A DNA stretch of 21,408 nucleotides from a bacterium. GTDB taxonomy: Bacteria; UBP15; UBA6099. Within the stretch, counting starts at the first letter, position 1; the number at the start of each line of letters is the position of its first letter. Below are positions 13,903 through 20,984 of the stretch, in pieces. The notes under the pieces are model-generated. The model searched no databases. It worked only from the letters and a program-made list of their open reading frames with translations, and was not told the DNA's origin. The stretch lies in NCBI GenBank assembly GCA_029564595.1, contig JAKQPS010000152.1:1-21408 (forward strand), written 5' to 3'. The translations under genes were made by a program, and so were the position numbers.

Positions 13903-15057
13903 TCAGCCTTTGAGCGGAATTCTCACATATTCGGACTCGCAAGGATGACCGTCGGCCACCCAAGCGGTTCTTTCCTTAATATCGAAAATCGTGCTGGCGA
14001 GCGTGCCGCCGGTAAGTCCGTGGCAGCAGACGGTGCAGTCGGTTCCGGAGCCGTTTCCGGCGCTGTGGTCTCTCAGGATGCTTTTGAGGGTATCGACAGT
14101 GATTTTGCCCGCGTTTTCGCTCATCAATCGGTATGCGGCTTCGTATCTTTTCAGTGTGGATTCGGCGTATTCTAGGCCTTCCATACCCTTGACCGTCCAG
14201 TATGTGCCGTCGGGAAGGTTCGCGTCTTTCATATTCAGATAGTGGTTGGTCTGGGCGATGACGCCGCGCTCGTCCGGGCGTCGCACTGCCGCGCGGGAGG
14301 AAGTGAACTCGACGACGCAGCAGTCGCCGCTTTCATCCATCATGCCGAAGAAACCTGTGTTTGCGCGAGCTGGGAAGTTGATCATTTTGTCGGCGGCCTC
14401 GGCGACGGTGCGGCAGGTTTCGAGCAGTTCCATCATGATGAGCATGTAAGGGACGCCCTTGTACCTGAAGTCGGGGCCTTTCCACAGGCGGGCGTTGTTT
14501 GCGGCGATAGCCAAACCCGCCTCGTTCATGCCCTGATGAGTTCCGGCCAGAGGGGCCTGAGTGAGGGAAATCGTCGCCAGCCTGCCCGCTTCCGAGGGGG
14601 TGTCCCGGCGGACCAACTGGTAAGGTTTGAGCATGTTGGGGAAGTCGTAGTTGCGGGCCAGCAACGGCTTGCCGTCCGCCGTGGAAGCGGGCGTGGCGTG
14701 AAGCTGCGTGCAGCCCATCTCAGGCGCTGCCAAGCTCTTTCCAGCCTCGCAGAAAAGTATCTCCATGAACTGAAGCCCCCAGCAGAAAGCGCGGTTGATG
14801 CCGAGTCCTTCGGCTAGCCCTTCAACGCGGTCGAGCTGTGCCGGGGCGGCGGTCTTGACGGATTTCTTCGTCATCGACACGCCCAGAATCCTCATCGCCA
14901 GCTTTATCACCGAGTCCGGCAGCCCTCCGGGTTTGTTTTCTTTCCACATCTCGGATGAAAAGAACTCGTTGAGCATATTGATGTAGTCTTCCCGCATTTC
15001 CTTGCCCTGTTTGACGCCGCGCTCGTAAGCGCTTCCCTTTAAATCGAGGATCTTCAT
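13903..15057 (-). CDS. C45-family peptidase / acyltransferase-like Ntn hydrolase
   Basis: The 384-aa protein begins at ATG 15057 with GGGAGA about 7 nt upstream. It resembles the C45/acyl-CoA:6-aminopenicillanic acid acyltransferase family. An N-terminal helical part includes GSAYERGVKQGKEMR (8-22), the Y-x-x-G-x-x-x-G opening typical of the family. The nucleophile is probably C116 in EMGCTQLHATPAS, followed by LLARNYDF as in Ntn amidohydrolases. Central TGFFGMMDESGD and VIAQTNHYL also fit. Family members self-cleave before the catalytic Cys; here the 115-residue leader and the Gly-Cys junction fit that. There is no signal peptide. Substrate is unknown; acyl-amide cleavage or transfer is a family inference. 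A perfect GC-rich palindrome overlaps its promoter. Confidence 0.85.
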   Translation of the reverse strand: MKILDLKGSAYERGVKQGKEMREDYINMLNEFFSSEMWKENKPGGLPDSVIKLAMRILGVSMTKKSVKTAAPAQLDRVEGLAEGLGINRAFCWGLQFMEILFCEAGKSLAAPEMGCTQLHATPASTADGKPLLARNYDFPNMLKPYQLVRRDTPSEAGRLATISLTQAPLAGTHQGMNEAGLAIAANNARLWKGPDFRYKGVPYMLIMMELLETCRTVAEAADKMINFPARANTGFFGMMDESGDCCVVEFTSSRAAVRRPDERGVIAQTNHYLNMKDANLPDGTYWTVKGMEGLEYAESTLKRYEAAYRLMSENAGKITVDTLKSILRDHSAGNGSGTDCTVCCHGLTGGTLASTIFDIKERTAWVADGHPCESEYVRIPLKG

Positions 15058-15086
15058 GTCGGCTCTCCCGTCGTTGTATTGTGGGT

Positions 15087-15115
15087 ATTATATGTGCCGC
15101 GCCCGCGCGCGGCAA
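15087..15115 (-). promoter_or_regulatory. Sigma-70-like promoter of the C45 gene with an embedded palindrome
   Basis: On the minus strand TTGCCG (15115-15110), 17 bp, TATAAT (15092-15087). The spacer and part of the -35 are occupied by a perfect palindrome at 15096-15113 (GCCGCGC, CCGC, GCGCGGC), a natural position for a repressor operator. The leader would be about 23 nt. Confidence 0.6.
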
Positions 15116-15222
15116 AATATATATCAGATTTACGCGGAGATGGGTTTCCAGCGGGAGCGGGTGGCGGCAAGGAGGGGGGAAGCCGTCCGCAAATGCCGAC
15201 ACTTAGATCAAATTGAAAAATG

Positions 15223-15253
15223 TTGACAGATGGGCAAGCTCTTCTGGTAGAAT
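15223..15253 (+). promoter_or_regulatory. Candidate promoter of the membrane-anchored protein gene
   Basis: Consensus TTGACA (15223-15228) and TAGAAT (15248-15253) are separated by 19 bp, longer than ideal, but the -10 is preceded by TGG as in extended -10 elements. It would give a leader of about 105 nt to the ATG at 15368. The remainder of the 15116-15367 gap shows nothing else I can name. Confidence 0.45.
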
Positions 15254-15367
15254 GAATGACAACAGGCAAATCAGAAAAGATTCGGACGGCTCCGGTTTCT
15301 GCGGCGTATGGAATATGAAACAAGCTCGCTTTACATTCGGAACGTTTCGGATTATCAGGAAACGCGC

Positions 15368-16729
15368 ATGACGGCATACGAGCTAATTGTGAAGATTCTG
15401 AAAGTTGTTTTGACGACGGCGCTTATAGTCGCAGTCGTCGCAATTATCGCTACAATCCTGTACGTCAAGTTCTATCAAGGCATCCCGAAAGATATCGATC
15501 CGCCAGACGATACCGCGCTGATGATAACAAGGCCGAAGATAACCGACGAAGAAAACGGTTATCTTAAGATGATGGAGGCCGCATGGGATTTATACAAAAG
15601 CCCAGTCGAAGAGAATGATCTAAAAAACATTTTTTCTTTAGAAGACGAGAAAATCGAAAAGATCGCAAAGATATGCGAAACAAGGTTGTTGAAGATTGAT
15701 GAAGCATTGGCTTACAGCGTTTTTCAGGAGCCGCTTGAGATGATATCGGGCCGGATTCCCAACTACCTTGCCATTAGGGACTTGTCAAAGTTGAGGGTTG
15801 CCATCGCATGGAAGAATCTGCGAGAAGGAAATGAGGAAGATGCTTTAGAGCAGTTGTTAAAATCGTTGGATACAGGCCAAGCGCTAGAAGACGCAAGCGT
15901 GACTATTGTCTGCTTTATGATCGGCAATGGAATAAAAGACATGGTTTTCGAAAATATCCATGAGATGATAGAGTCAGGTTTAATTGATGAAGGTTCTTAT
16001 GCGCAATTAGCCCGTGAGTTGTCCGAATATCGTCAATCTGCACAAGGTTACAGTAACGCCATAAAAGGCGAGTGCCTTTTTTATAAGAAGACGTATTTAG
16101 ATATAGAGAATAATCGGATAAAGGATTTGACAGGAGTTCAAAAAATTAAGCATTTGCTCGATCCCCAAAGAGGATCATTATTCAAAGTTAATCGGACGCT
16201 AAAACTGACTATGGACAACTACGTTCCATTTATTGAAGTAATCGGCCGTTATTACAAGGACATCGATCTCTCGCGAGAGAATAAGTTGCAGAAGAATAGG
16301 AATAAATATATTGAGAATTGGCCTAGGGCTTTGGCGACAAGCAACCTTGTCGGTGAAACATTATACTTCATAGCAGTAAAATCCGATATTAGGATTAGTT
16401 CACTAAAACGATACTATTACTCCGAGTTCGCGGCGGAGGGACTGAGAACGACGATCGCGGCTCTCGCCTATGAGAGCGAATATGGTGAGCTTCCCGCATC
16501 TTTGGAGTCGCTTGTCCCTGAGTTTCTGCCATCGGTTCCGATAGACCCTTTTGACGGCAGCCCTTTGCGTTATGACAAGGAAAAGCGGGCGGTCTATTCA
16601 GTCGGGCAAAACCTCATCGACGAAGGAGGCTCTGCAAAGGTTTCTGCTCTCGACTCATCAGACTTTAAAATGGTTGTTAAACAAGATGACTATGTTGTTT
16701 ATATTCCTGAGCCTAAGAAGTTGAACTGA
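15368..16729 (+). CDS. Membrane-anchored protein with pseudopilin-like C-terminal domain, unknown function
   Basis: ATG 15368 gives 453 aa and has CAGGAA about 7 nt upstream; the in-frame ATG at 15308 has no ribosome binding site. One transmembrane helix (about 6-33) precedes a long, charged, mostly helical extracytoplasmic region that I do not recognise. The C-terminal part (about 355-430) reads AAEGLRTTIAAL, then YGELPASLESLVPEFL, then PIDPFDGSPLRY, then YSVGQNLIDEGG. This is the beta-sheet end of GspG-type pseudopilins and is seen at the C-terminus of many uncharacterised proteins. The N-terminus lacks a prepilin cleavage motif, so it is not a pilin itself. It uses markedly more A/T-ending codons than its neighbours, which may reflect transfer or weak codon selection. 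It appears monocistronic. Confidence 0.8.
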   Translation: MTAYELIVKILKVVLTTALIVAVVAIIATILYVKFYQGIPKDIDPPDDTALMITRPKITDEENGYLKMMEAAWDLYKSPVEENDLKNIFSLEDEKIEKIAKICETRLLKIDEALAYSVFQEPLEMISGRIPNYLAIRDLSKLRVAIAWKNLREGNEEDALEQLLKSLDTGQALEDASVTIVCFMIGNGIKDMVFENIHEMIESGLIDEGSYAQLARELSEYRQSAQGYSNAIKGECLFYKKTYLDIENNRIKDLTGVQKIKHLLDPQRGSLFKVNRTLKLTMDNYVPFIEVIGRYYKDIDLSRENKLQKNRNKYIENWPRALATSNLVGETLYFIAVKSDIRISSLKRYYYSEFAAEGLRTTIAALAYESEYGELPASLESLVPEFLPSVPIDPFDGSPLRYDKEKRAVYSVGQNLIDEGGSAKVSALDSSDFKMVVKQDDYVVYIPEPKKLN

Positions 16730-16785
16730 ATCCAGATTCGCTGATGGAAGTGGCGAAGCGAGCGTTTTTTCATTGCGGCGGACTG

Positions 16786-16915
16786 CGCGCATCGTTGGCA
16801 AGGACACCACTCATCCGTTACCAAGGAGACCTTGGTAACGATGTAAAAACTCACTCACGCTACTCATTGTCGTCAAGGACACCGCGCATCGTTGCCAAGG
16901 ACACTACTCATCCGT
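16786..16915. repeat. Direct repeat pair with an internal hairpin
   Basis: Two 33-nt copies (16786-16818 and 16883-16915) match at 31 of 33 positions and are 97 bp apart. Between them are a perfect 11-bp hairpin (CGTTACCAAGG 16816-16826, CCTTGGTAACG 16830-16840) and a partial third copy (about 16867-16883, with GTCAAGGACACC). The shared core CAAGGACAC recurs three times. It lies between two convergent genes. The copy number and unequal spacing do not fit a CRISPR array. Confidence 0.7.
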
Positions 16916-16969
16916 AAGGGTTTTCAGAGACAGCGAATCCGCCGTTAGTATCCGGGATTAAGTTGGGTT

Positions 16970-17803
16970 TTATTCAATCGGTTCTTTTCTATTTTCCTGT
17001 TTATCTTCGCGGGGTTTCCGGGTCGGTTTCTCGGCGGGTTTGGGTTCGGGTTTCTTTTTAGGGACGCGTTCGGAGAGCAGTCTGCCGCTGATTAGGATGT
17101 GGTTTTGAAGCATGAGGATTTCCTCGAACAGCGCTTTGAGTTTCACGGACGAAAGCGGGCCGGACTCGACTTTGTTGAGCAGCCGGTTGACGTCTCCGGG
17201 GGTGAGTATGGGATTGACGATGTTGAGAATGGTTTTGAGGAGCGGGCGGGCGGGCGATATGCCGAAAGACTGGACGAACGATAGGTCGAGCACGACGCAT
17301 TTTTTCTCGTCTATCGCGATGCGGCCTGAGAGCGAGAGGGGCTCTTTAAGGTGGAGCAGCGCGGCGAGGCTGGAGGGCCGGCAAAGCGTGATTCGCTCCG
17401 GCGTTATGCTCACTTCCGCGCCTTTCAATAGGGGCCCTTTCGTGTCCAGAAAGTCCTCCAAGTCCTCTTCGAGCACCCTGATTGTCCACTCGGTGTCTCC
17501 GGCGTCGAGGATGACCGGGCGGTTCAGGAAAAACGTCGAGAACGGGTTGAAGCGGAATCCTGTTGAGACGAATGAAAAGAAGTCGAGGCGAAGCCCTGAG
17601 ACGCGGGCGGCGCGAAGCTCCACCGTTATACCCCTGCATTTTCCGAATATGAGGAACATGAATCTCGAAGCGCTGATGCGGATGTGCGCGGACTCGATGC
17701 CGGGTACGGCGTCCATGAGCCGTTTTTCAAGGGATTTCTCTATGGGCGCATAAGGGTCAAGCCCGATTATCCAACTGATGATGACGTAGAAATAAACCCG
17801 CAT
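16970..17803 (-). CDS. LmeA-like (DUF2993) lipid-binding protein
   Basis: The 277-aa protein starts at ATG 17803; GGAGG lies about 12 nt upstream, a long but usable spacing. The N-terminal hydrophobic segment (1-14) may be an export signal or anchor. The body alternates beta strands with the pattern of DUF2993/LmeA: ITVELRAARVSGLRLD (59-74), the DTEWTIRVLEEDLEDFL helix (103-119), then GAEVSITPERITL. LmeA-type proteins bind phospholipids in the cell envelope. The C-terminal 40 residues (about 237-277) are a Lys/Pro/Glu/Arg-rich tail, probably disordered. It diverges from the membrane protease gene 89 bp away, so the two may share control. Family membership is by pattern, with moderate certainty. 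Confidence 0.72.
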   Translation of the reverse strand: MRVYFYVIISWIIGLDPYAPIEKSLEKRLMDAVPGIESAHIRISASRFMFLIFGKCRGITVELRAARVSGLRLDFFSFVSTGFRFNPFSTFFLNRPVILDAGDTEWTIRVLEEDLEDFLDTKGPLLKGAEVSITPERITLCRPSSLAALLHLKEPLSLSGRIAIDEKKCVVLDLSFVQSFGISPARPLLKTILNIVNPILTPGDVNRLLNKVESGPLSSVKLKALFEEILMLQNHILISGRLLSERVPKKKPEPKPAEKPTRKPREDKQENRKEPIE

Positions 17804-17854
17804 TATGCCGAAAATCCTCCGCGCGCCCGGTTCCCGGATTCGCTTCCGCCGCCC

Positions 17855-17883
17855 TTGCGCCGACGTCTGTAATAATATACATT
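17855..17883 (+). promoter_or_regulatory. Candidate promoter of the membrane protease gene
   Basis: TTGCGC (17855-17860), 17 bp, TACATT (17878-17883). The TTG start at 17893 is only 9 nt after the -10, with no ribosome binding site, so the transcript may be leaderless. Confidence 0.4.
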
Positions 17884-17892
17884 AACATTGTT

Positions 17893-18585
17893 TTGAAAGT
17901 AGCGAGATTATTAATAAAAAGCGTGTTTTTTGCGGCCTTCGCCACAGGCGCGGCGGGCTACGCGACGGCGCTGTGGAAGCTGCTCGACGCTCCGTGGGCG
18001 GTGTGGACTTCGGATGTCCGCCTCTGGCTGGCCGTCGGCTTCGTCTTATATTTTCCGATTCATATTATCTTCAGGCGGCTCATCGTCCTTCACGTTTTCG
18101 GACATGAGCTGACCCACGCGTTGTGGTCCATGCTGTTCGGCGGAAAGGTCGAGGAACTGTACGTGTCGAGGCGCAACGGCGGTTTCGCGGCGTACACGAA
18201 AGGCAACTTCATCGTCACCCTCGCGCCATATTTTTTCCCGTTGTACGCCGTGTTTTTCCTGATACTGCATCTTATAGTGGCCCCGGCGTTCCGGCCATAT
18301 ATCGACGGCCTGCTGGGCGCTTCCATCGCGTTCCACATCATGCTGACGGTTTACACGATAAGGCTCGGCCAGCCTGATCTGGCGAGGGCGGGAGCTTTGT
18401 TTTCCATGTCGTTCATACTGATGATGAATTTTTTGGGGCTTGGGCTGATATTTTCGGCGGCGGTGGGCGAGGACGTCCCCGGATTCCTCCGCGACGGGCT
18501 GAGCTATTACCCGGTCGTGTGGGACGCGTTCAAACGCGGCGCGGTCGCGTTGTGGAGCAGGACTTTCGGATTTCTGGATATGTGA
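17893..18585 (+). CDS. M50B-like integral membrane metalloprotease
   Basis: The 230-aa protein has about five hydrophobic segments (near 7-27, 44-62, 107-130, 138-155, 165-188). The zinc motif FGHELTHALW has H71, E72 and H75 in a membrane-proximal helix. The NFIVTLAPYFFPLYAV segment (105-120) and GQPDLARAG near 165 are characteristic of M50B-like proteases and give the remaining metal and membrane features. M50 enzymes cut within or next to membrane helices of substrate proteins. The substrate is unknown. The start is a weak point: TTG 17893 has no ribosome binding site but fits a leaderless transcript; GTG 17923 is an alternative that would shorten the first helix. It converges with the FmdB gene, leaving 23 bp between stops. 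Confidence 0.82.
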   Translation: MKVARLLIKSVFFAAFATGAAGYATALWKLLDAPWAVWTSDVRLWLAVGFVLYFPIHIIFRRLIVLHVFGHELTHALWSMLFGGKVEELYVSRRNGGFAAYTKGNFIVTLAPYFFPLYAVFFLILHLIVAPAFRPYIDGLLGASIAFHIMLTVYTIRLGQPDLARAGALFSMSFILMMNFLGLGLIFSAAVGEDVPGFLRDGLSYYPVVWDAFKRGAVALWSRTFGFLDM

Positions 18586-18608
18586 ACCGGGGCGGAGCGC
18601 GTCGGCTC

Positions 18609-18920
18609 TCAGGGTTTTTGCGGGCCGCCGCCTGCGCCGCCCGGAGCGGACGGTTCGGGGTCGGGATCGCAGTACGGGCACTTGCCGCCGGGAGGCCCTT
18701 GCGGGACGGTCCCCGCAGGCGGCGCCGGCTGCCGGATCACGTTCACTCCGAGGTCTTCAAGCGTCACTTCGGGATGGAATACCGCCCGGGACGCAAGCTT
18801 GCGCAGCCTAGTCCCGCCGCATTCCCGGCACTTCCTCGCCACTATCCGGCCCGAACCGAGGAACTCGACGAACTCGTTGCGCGCGCCGCACTTCACGCAT
18901 TCGTATTCGTAAACAGGCAT
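18609..18920 (-). CDS. FmdB-family zinc-ribbon protein
   Basis: The 103-aa protein opens with MPVYEYECVKCG, the hallmark of FmdB-type regulatory/zinc ribbon proteins, and has the two zinc knuckles C8-C11 and C31-C34. The usual FmdB core ends near residue 50. Here a Pro/Gly-rich tail adds a third pair, C81 and C84 in KCPYCD, seen in some family members. The molecular role is unknown, though one founding member was linked to amidase and formamidase regulation. GGAGGG lies 6 nt before the ATG at 18920, and TATAAT sequences (18935-18945, minus strand) lie just upstream. Confidence 0.87.
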   Translation of the reverse strand: MPVYEYECVKCGARNEFVEFLGSGRIVARKCRECGGTRLRKLASRAVFHPEVTLEDLGVNVIRQPAPPAGTVPQGPPGGKCPYCDPDPEPSAPGGAGGGPQKP

Positions 18921-18974
18921 TCCGTACCCTCCGAATTATATTATAGCGCGCCCGCGCGCGTTTCCCGCGCGCGT

Positions 18975-19003
18975 TTGCAAAATCGTCGCCGACCGTCTAC
19001 AAT
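18975..19003 (+). promoter_or_regulatory. Promoter of the DUF948-YtxH-HDOD operon
   Basis: TTGCAA (18975-18980), 17 bp, TACAAT (18998-19003). The ATG at 19012 lies 8 nt beyond the -10, so the transcript would be leaderless or nearly so; no Shine-Dalgarno is present. Confidence 0.55.
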
Positions 19004-19011
19004 AGAATGCC

Positions 19012-19455
19012 ATGGTCACATTGTTTAACATTGCCGTTATCCTGATTGCCATCTGCGCGGTTCTGACGACCGCGATTCTGTTCTGGGTGGCTAGAAGTCT
19101 CATCGACGGCTCCGCTTCGCTGAAGAAACTCCTCGAAACGGTTAATGAAAATGTGGAGCGGACCGTCGCCGAGCTTAGGAAATCCATCGAAGACATCAAC
19201 GAGATAACCGAGAAAGCCGGCGGGCAGATGGAACGGGTTGAGGAGATCGTCAAGGACGTGAGGCACGCCGCAGGCGACGCCCGCTCCATCCTCCACGCGA
19301 CGGACGAGACAGTTGTGCCTATCGTGTCGAACATGAAAAGCATTTCCGCCGGGCTGAGAAAAGCGGTGGAGACGTGGAACGATATGGGCGAGCGGAGGGA
19401 GGGCTGCGACGCAGCTCCCGGAACCGCCCGGAAAGGCTCAGATGAGCGGGAATGA
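19012..19455 (+). CDS. DUF948 (YtxG-like) membrane protein
   Basis: The 147-aa protein has one N-terminal transmembrane helix (about 5-27) followed by a long amphipathic, probably coiled-coil segment (about 35-115: LLETVNENVERTVAELRKS, INEITEKAG, VEEIVKDVRHAA). That is the architecture of DUF948 proteins, which in many bacteria are encoded directly before a YtxH protein, as here. The biochemical role is not established; an envelope or general-stress association is known for some relatives. The last 14 nt overlap the YtxH gene, so the two are translationally coupled. Confidence 0.85.
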   Translation: MVTLFNIAVILIAICAVLTTAILFWVARSLIDGSASLKKLLETVNENVERTVAELRKSIEDINEITEKAGGQMERVEEIVKDVRHAAGDARSILHATDETVVPIVSNMKSISAGLRKAVETWNDMGERREGCDAAPGTARKGSDERE

Positions 19456-19768
19456 AGGCGGCAACGGCGGAGGCGGGCGCGCGTTTTTCACAGCGTTCAT
19501 CGCCGGACTCGCGGCGGGAGCCGCGGCGGCCCTGCTTTTGGCCCCCGCAAAAGGCGAGTCCACACGAAAACAACTCGTTGCCAGAGTCTCTTCGGCTTAC
19601 GCCGGAGCGGTCGCTCAGGCAGCCAGAGCCGGCGAAACCGCCGCCAGCGCCAGATTCCAGATCGACCGGCTCTTCGCCTCAGTCGCCGCCGGAATCGATG
19701 AAGCCCGCGTTGTCCGCGCCCAACTCGAAAGCTCTTACATCGACGACGAGGTCTCGCGGCGTGGATAA
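19442..19768 (+). CDS. YtxH-domain protein
   Basis: The 108-aa protein opens with a Gly/Asn-rich stretch, then a small-residue transmembrane segment (about 15-35: FFTAFIAGLAAGAAAALLLAP) with the APxxGxxTR-type motif APAKGESTR (34-42). That is the YtxH signature. An Ala-rich helical tail follows. Its ATG lies inside the end of the DUF948 gene in another frame. Its stop TAA overlaps the GTG start of the HDOD gene (GTGGATAA), chaining all three genes. Function is unknown; the DUF948 neighbour suggests a shared envelope role. Confidence 0.85.
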   Translation: MSGNEGGNGGGGRAFFTAFIAGLAAGAAAALLLAPAKGESTRKQLVARVSSAYAGAVAQAARAGETAASARFQIDRLFASVAAGIDEARVVRAQLESSYIDDEVSRRG

Positions 19769-20630
19769 CCAGACAGCCCAGAAAGTGGTCGACCGCCTCA
19801 AGGACATCCCGACCCTCCCGGCGGTGGTTCAGAAAATCATCGAGATTGTCGACAGCCCGCACACCTCCGCTTCCGACCTCAACAAAGCCATCTCTCTGGA
19901 TCAGGCTCTATCCGCCAAAGTTCTCAAACTTGTGAACTCGGCCTTCTACGGATTCCCCAAGAAAATCGAAACCCTCCAGCAGGCGATTATCATCCTCGGA
20001 TTCAACACCGTCCGCAGCCTCGCCCTGTCGATATCCATGCTAGACTTTTTCAGCGGGCGCGGGCGCAAACACCAGCTCAACTACGCCGGATACTGGAAAC
20101 ACTCCATCAGCGTTTCCATACTTTCCCGCGCAATCGCAAAAAAGGTGTTTCCCGCGATGGCGGAGGAAGCCTTCGTGTCCGGCCTGCTTCACGACATCGG
20201 GTTGCTGATACTCGACCAGTTTCTGCCGGATGAATTCGAGTTGGCGTACAAAAGGATGAAGACCCAGCGCATCCCGCTTTTCAGAGCCGAGAAAGAAGAA
20301 CTGGGCGTCACCCACTGCGACGTCGGACGTTTGCTTGCCATCAAATGGAACCTGCCGGACCCTCTGCTGTACTCCATCAGCAGCCACCACGAGCCGAACC
20401 CGGCGAAAGATTATTTCCCGATAGTGTCCACCATCCACGCCGCCAACGTCGGCGTCAAGATGCTCGGCCTCGGCTCGGTCGGCGACGAAGAGCACTACCG
20501 CTCGTTCCACATCGACGAACAGGCGCGGCGCATTCTCAGACTCGAAATGGATTTCCCACAGAATTTCGCGGACACCCTAGACGCCGGACTCAAAGAAGGC
20601 GAAGACTTCATCCGCGCTATTACATCCTGA
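19761..20630 (+). CDS. HDOD-domain signalling protein
   Basis: The start chosen is GTG 19761 (289 aa), not the upstream ATG of the open frame at 19452. The extra N-terminus (Pro/Ser/Arg-rich) is only the shadow of the YtxH gene, while LKDIPTLPAVVQKI (13-26) is the usual beginning of an HDOD domain. The GTG overlaps the YtxH stop by 8 nt, and GAGG is about 10 nt upstream. HDOD residues are all present: H114 in YWKHS, the GLLHDIG motif (141-147, H144/D145), H185 in THCDVG and the SSHHEP pair H209/H210. HDOD domains are HD-fold modules, usually regulatory, in signalling and motility systems. No receiver, EAL or other partner domain is attached. Confidence 0.88.
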   Translation: MDNQTAQKVVDRLKDIPTLPAVVQKIIEIVDSPHTSASDLNKAISLDQALSAKVLKLVNSAFYGFPKKIETLQQAIIILGFNTVRSLALSISMLDFFSGRGRKHQLNYAGYWKHSISVSILSRAIAKKVFPAMAEEAFVSGLLHDIGLLILDQFLPDEFELAYKRMKTQRIPLFRAEKEELGVTHCDVGRLLAIKWNLPDPLLYSISSHHEPNPAKDYFPIVSTIHAANVGVKMLGLGSVGDEEHYRSFHIDEQARRILRLEMDFPQNFADTLDAGLKEGEDFIRAITS

Positions 20631-20984
20631 CCGCCGCCATTCTCGTTCCCATCATTATATTGCTTCATCCGCCGTCACTATATTTTTTATCTTTCCGTCA
20701 TTCCTTTTCTCTTTGCCGTCATTCCCGCGAAAGCGGGAACCTATTTTCAGTCTTCCGCCATCATTTCTTTATCTTTCTTCTGCCATTATTCTCAATCATT
20801 TATTCTTGCCGTCATTCCTTTTCATTTCTCCCGCCGTCATTCCTTTTTCTTTCTTTTCCGTCATTCCTTTTTTCTCTTTGCCGTCATTCCCGCGAAAGCG
20901 GGAACCCATTTTCAACCGCCACCGACGCTATTATCGCCGTACAGCAATCTAGTCATCCCTTGTCGCATTCCAATCCCTTCTTTC
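20631..20984. other. 354-bp gene-free gap dominated by repeats
   Basis: The interval between the HDOD stop and the RHS stop holds the pyrimidine-rich GTCATTCC array (20672-20914) and about 70 bp of unremarkable sequence. Short open frames here encode the familiar artefact peptides of this repeat type (SFPRKREP, RHSRESGN) and are not genes. Confidence 0.8.
20672..20914. repeat. Quasi-tandem CCGTCATTCC array with two full palindromic repeats
   Basis: CCGTCA or close variants begin at about 20672, 20695, 20716, 20755, 20783, 20809, 20834, 20858 and 20881, mostly 21-28 bp apart, with T/C-rich filler. Two members carry the hairpin TTCCCGC-GAAA-GCGGGAA (20722-20739 and 20887-20904). They sit inside 43-nt direct repeats (20707-20749 and 20872-20914) that differ at one base. 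The GTCATTCCCGCGAAAGCGGGAA hairpin type is widespread in bacterial genomes as an extragenic palindrome. Confidence 0.85.

Noticed and set aside
16786-16915. CRISPR array
   Set aside because: There are only two full repeats, unequal spacing, an internal palindrome in the supposed spacer and no cas genes.
19452-19760. 103-residue N-terminal extension of the HDOD protein
   Set aside because: It is read from the YtxH gene in another frame; its Pro/Ser/Arg-rich composition is that of a shadow, and the HDOD domain begins just after the GTG at 19761.
20672-20914. CRISPR array or coding sequence in the GTCATTCC region
   Set aside because: Units are degenerate with T/C-rich filler instead of unique spacers. 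The open frames give the well-known artefact peptides SFPRKREP and RHSRESGN.
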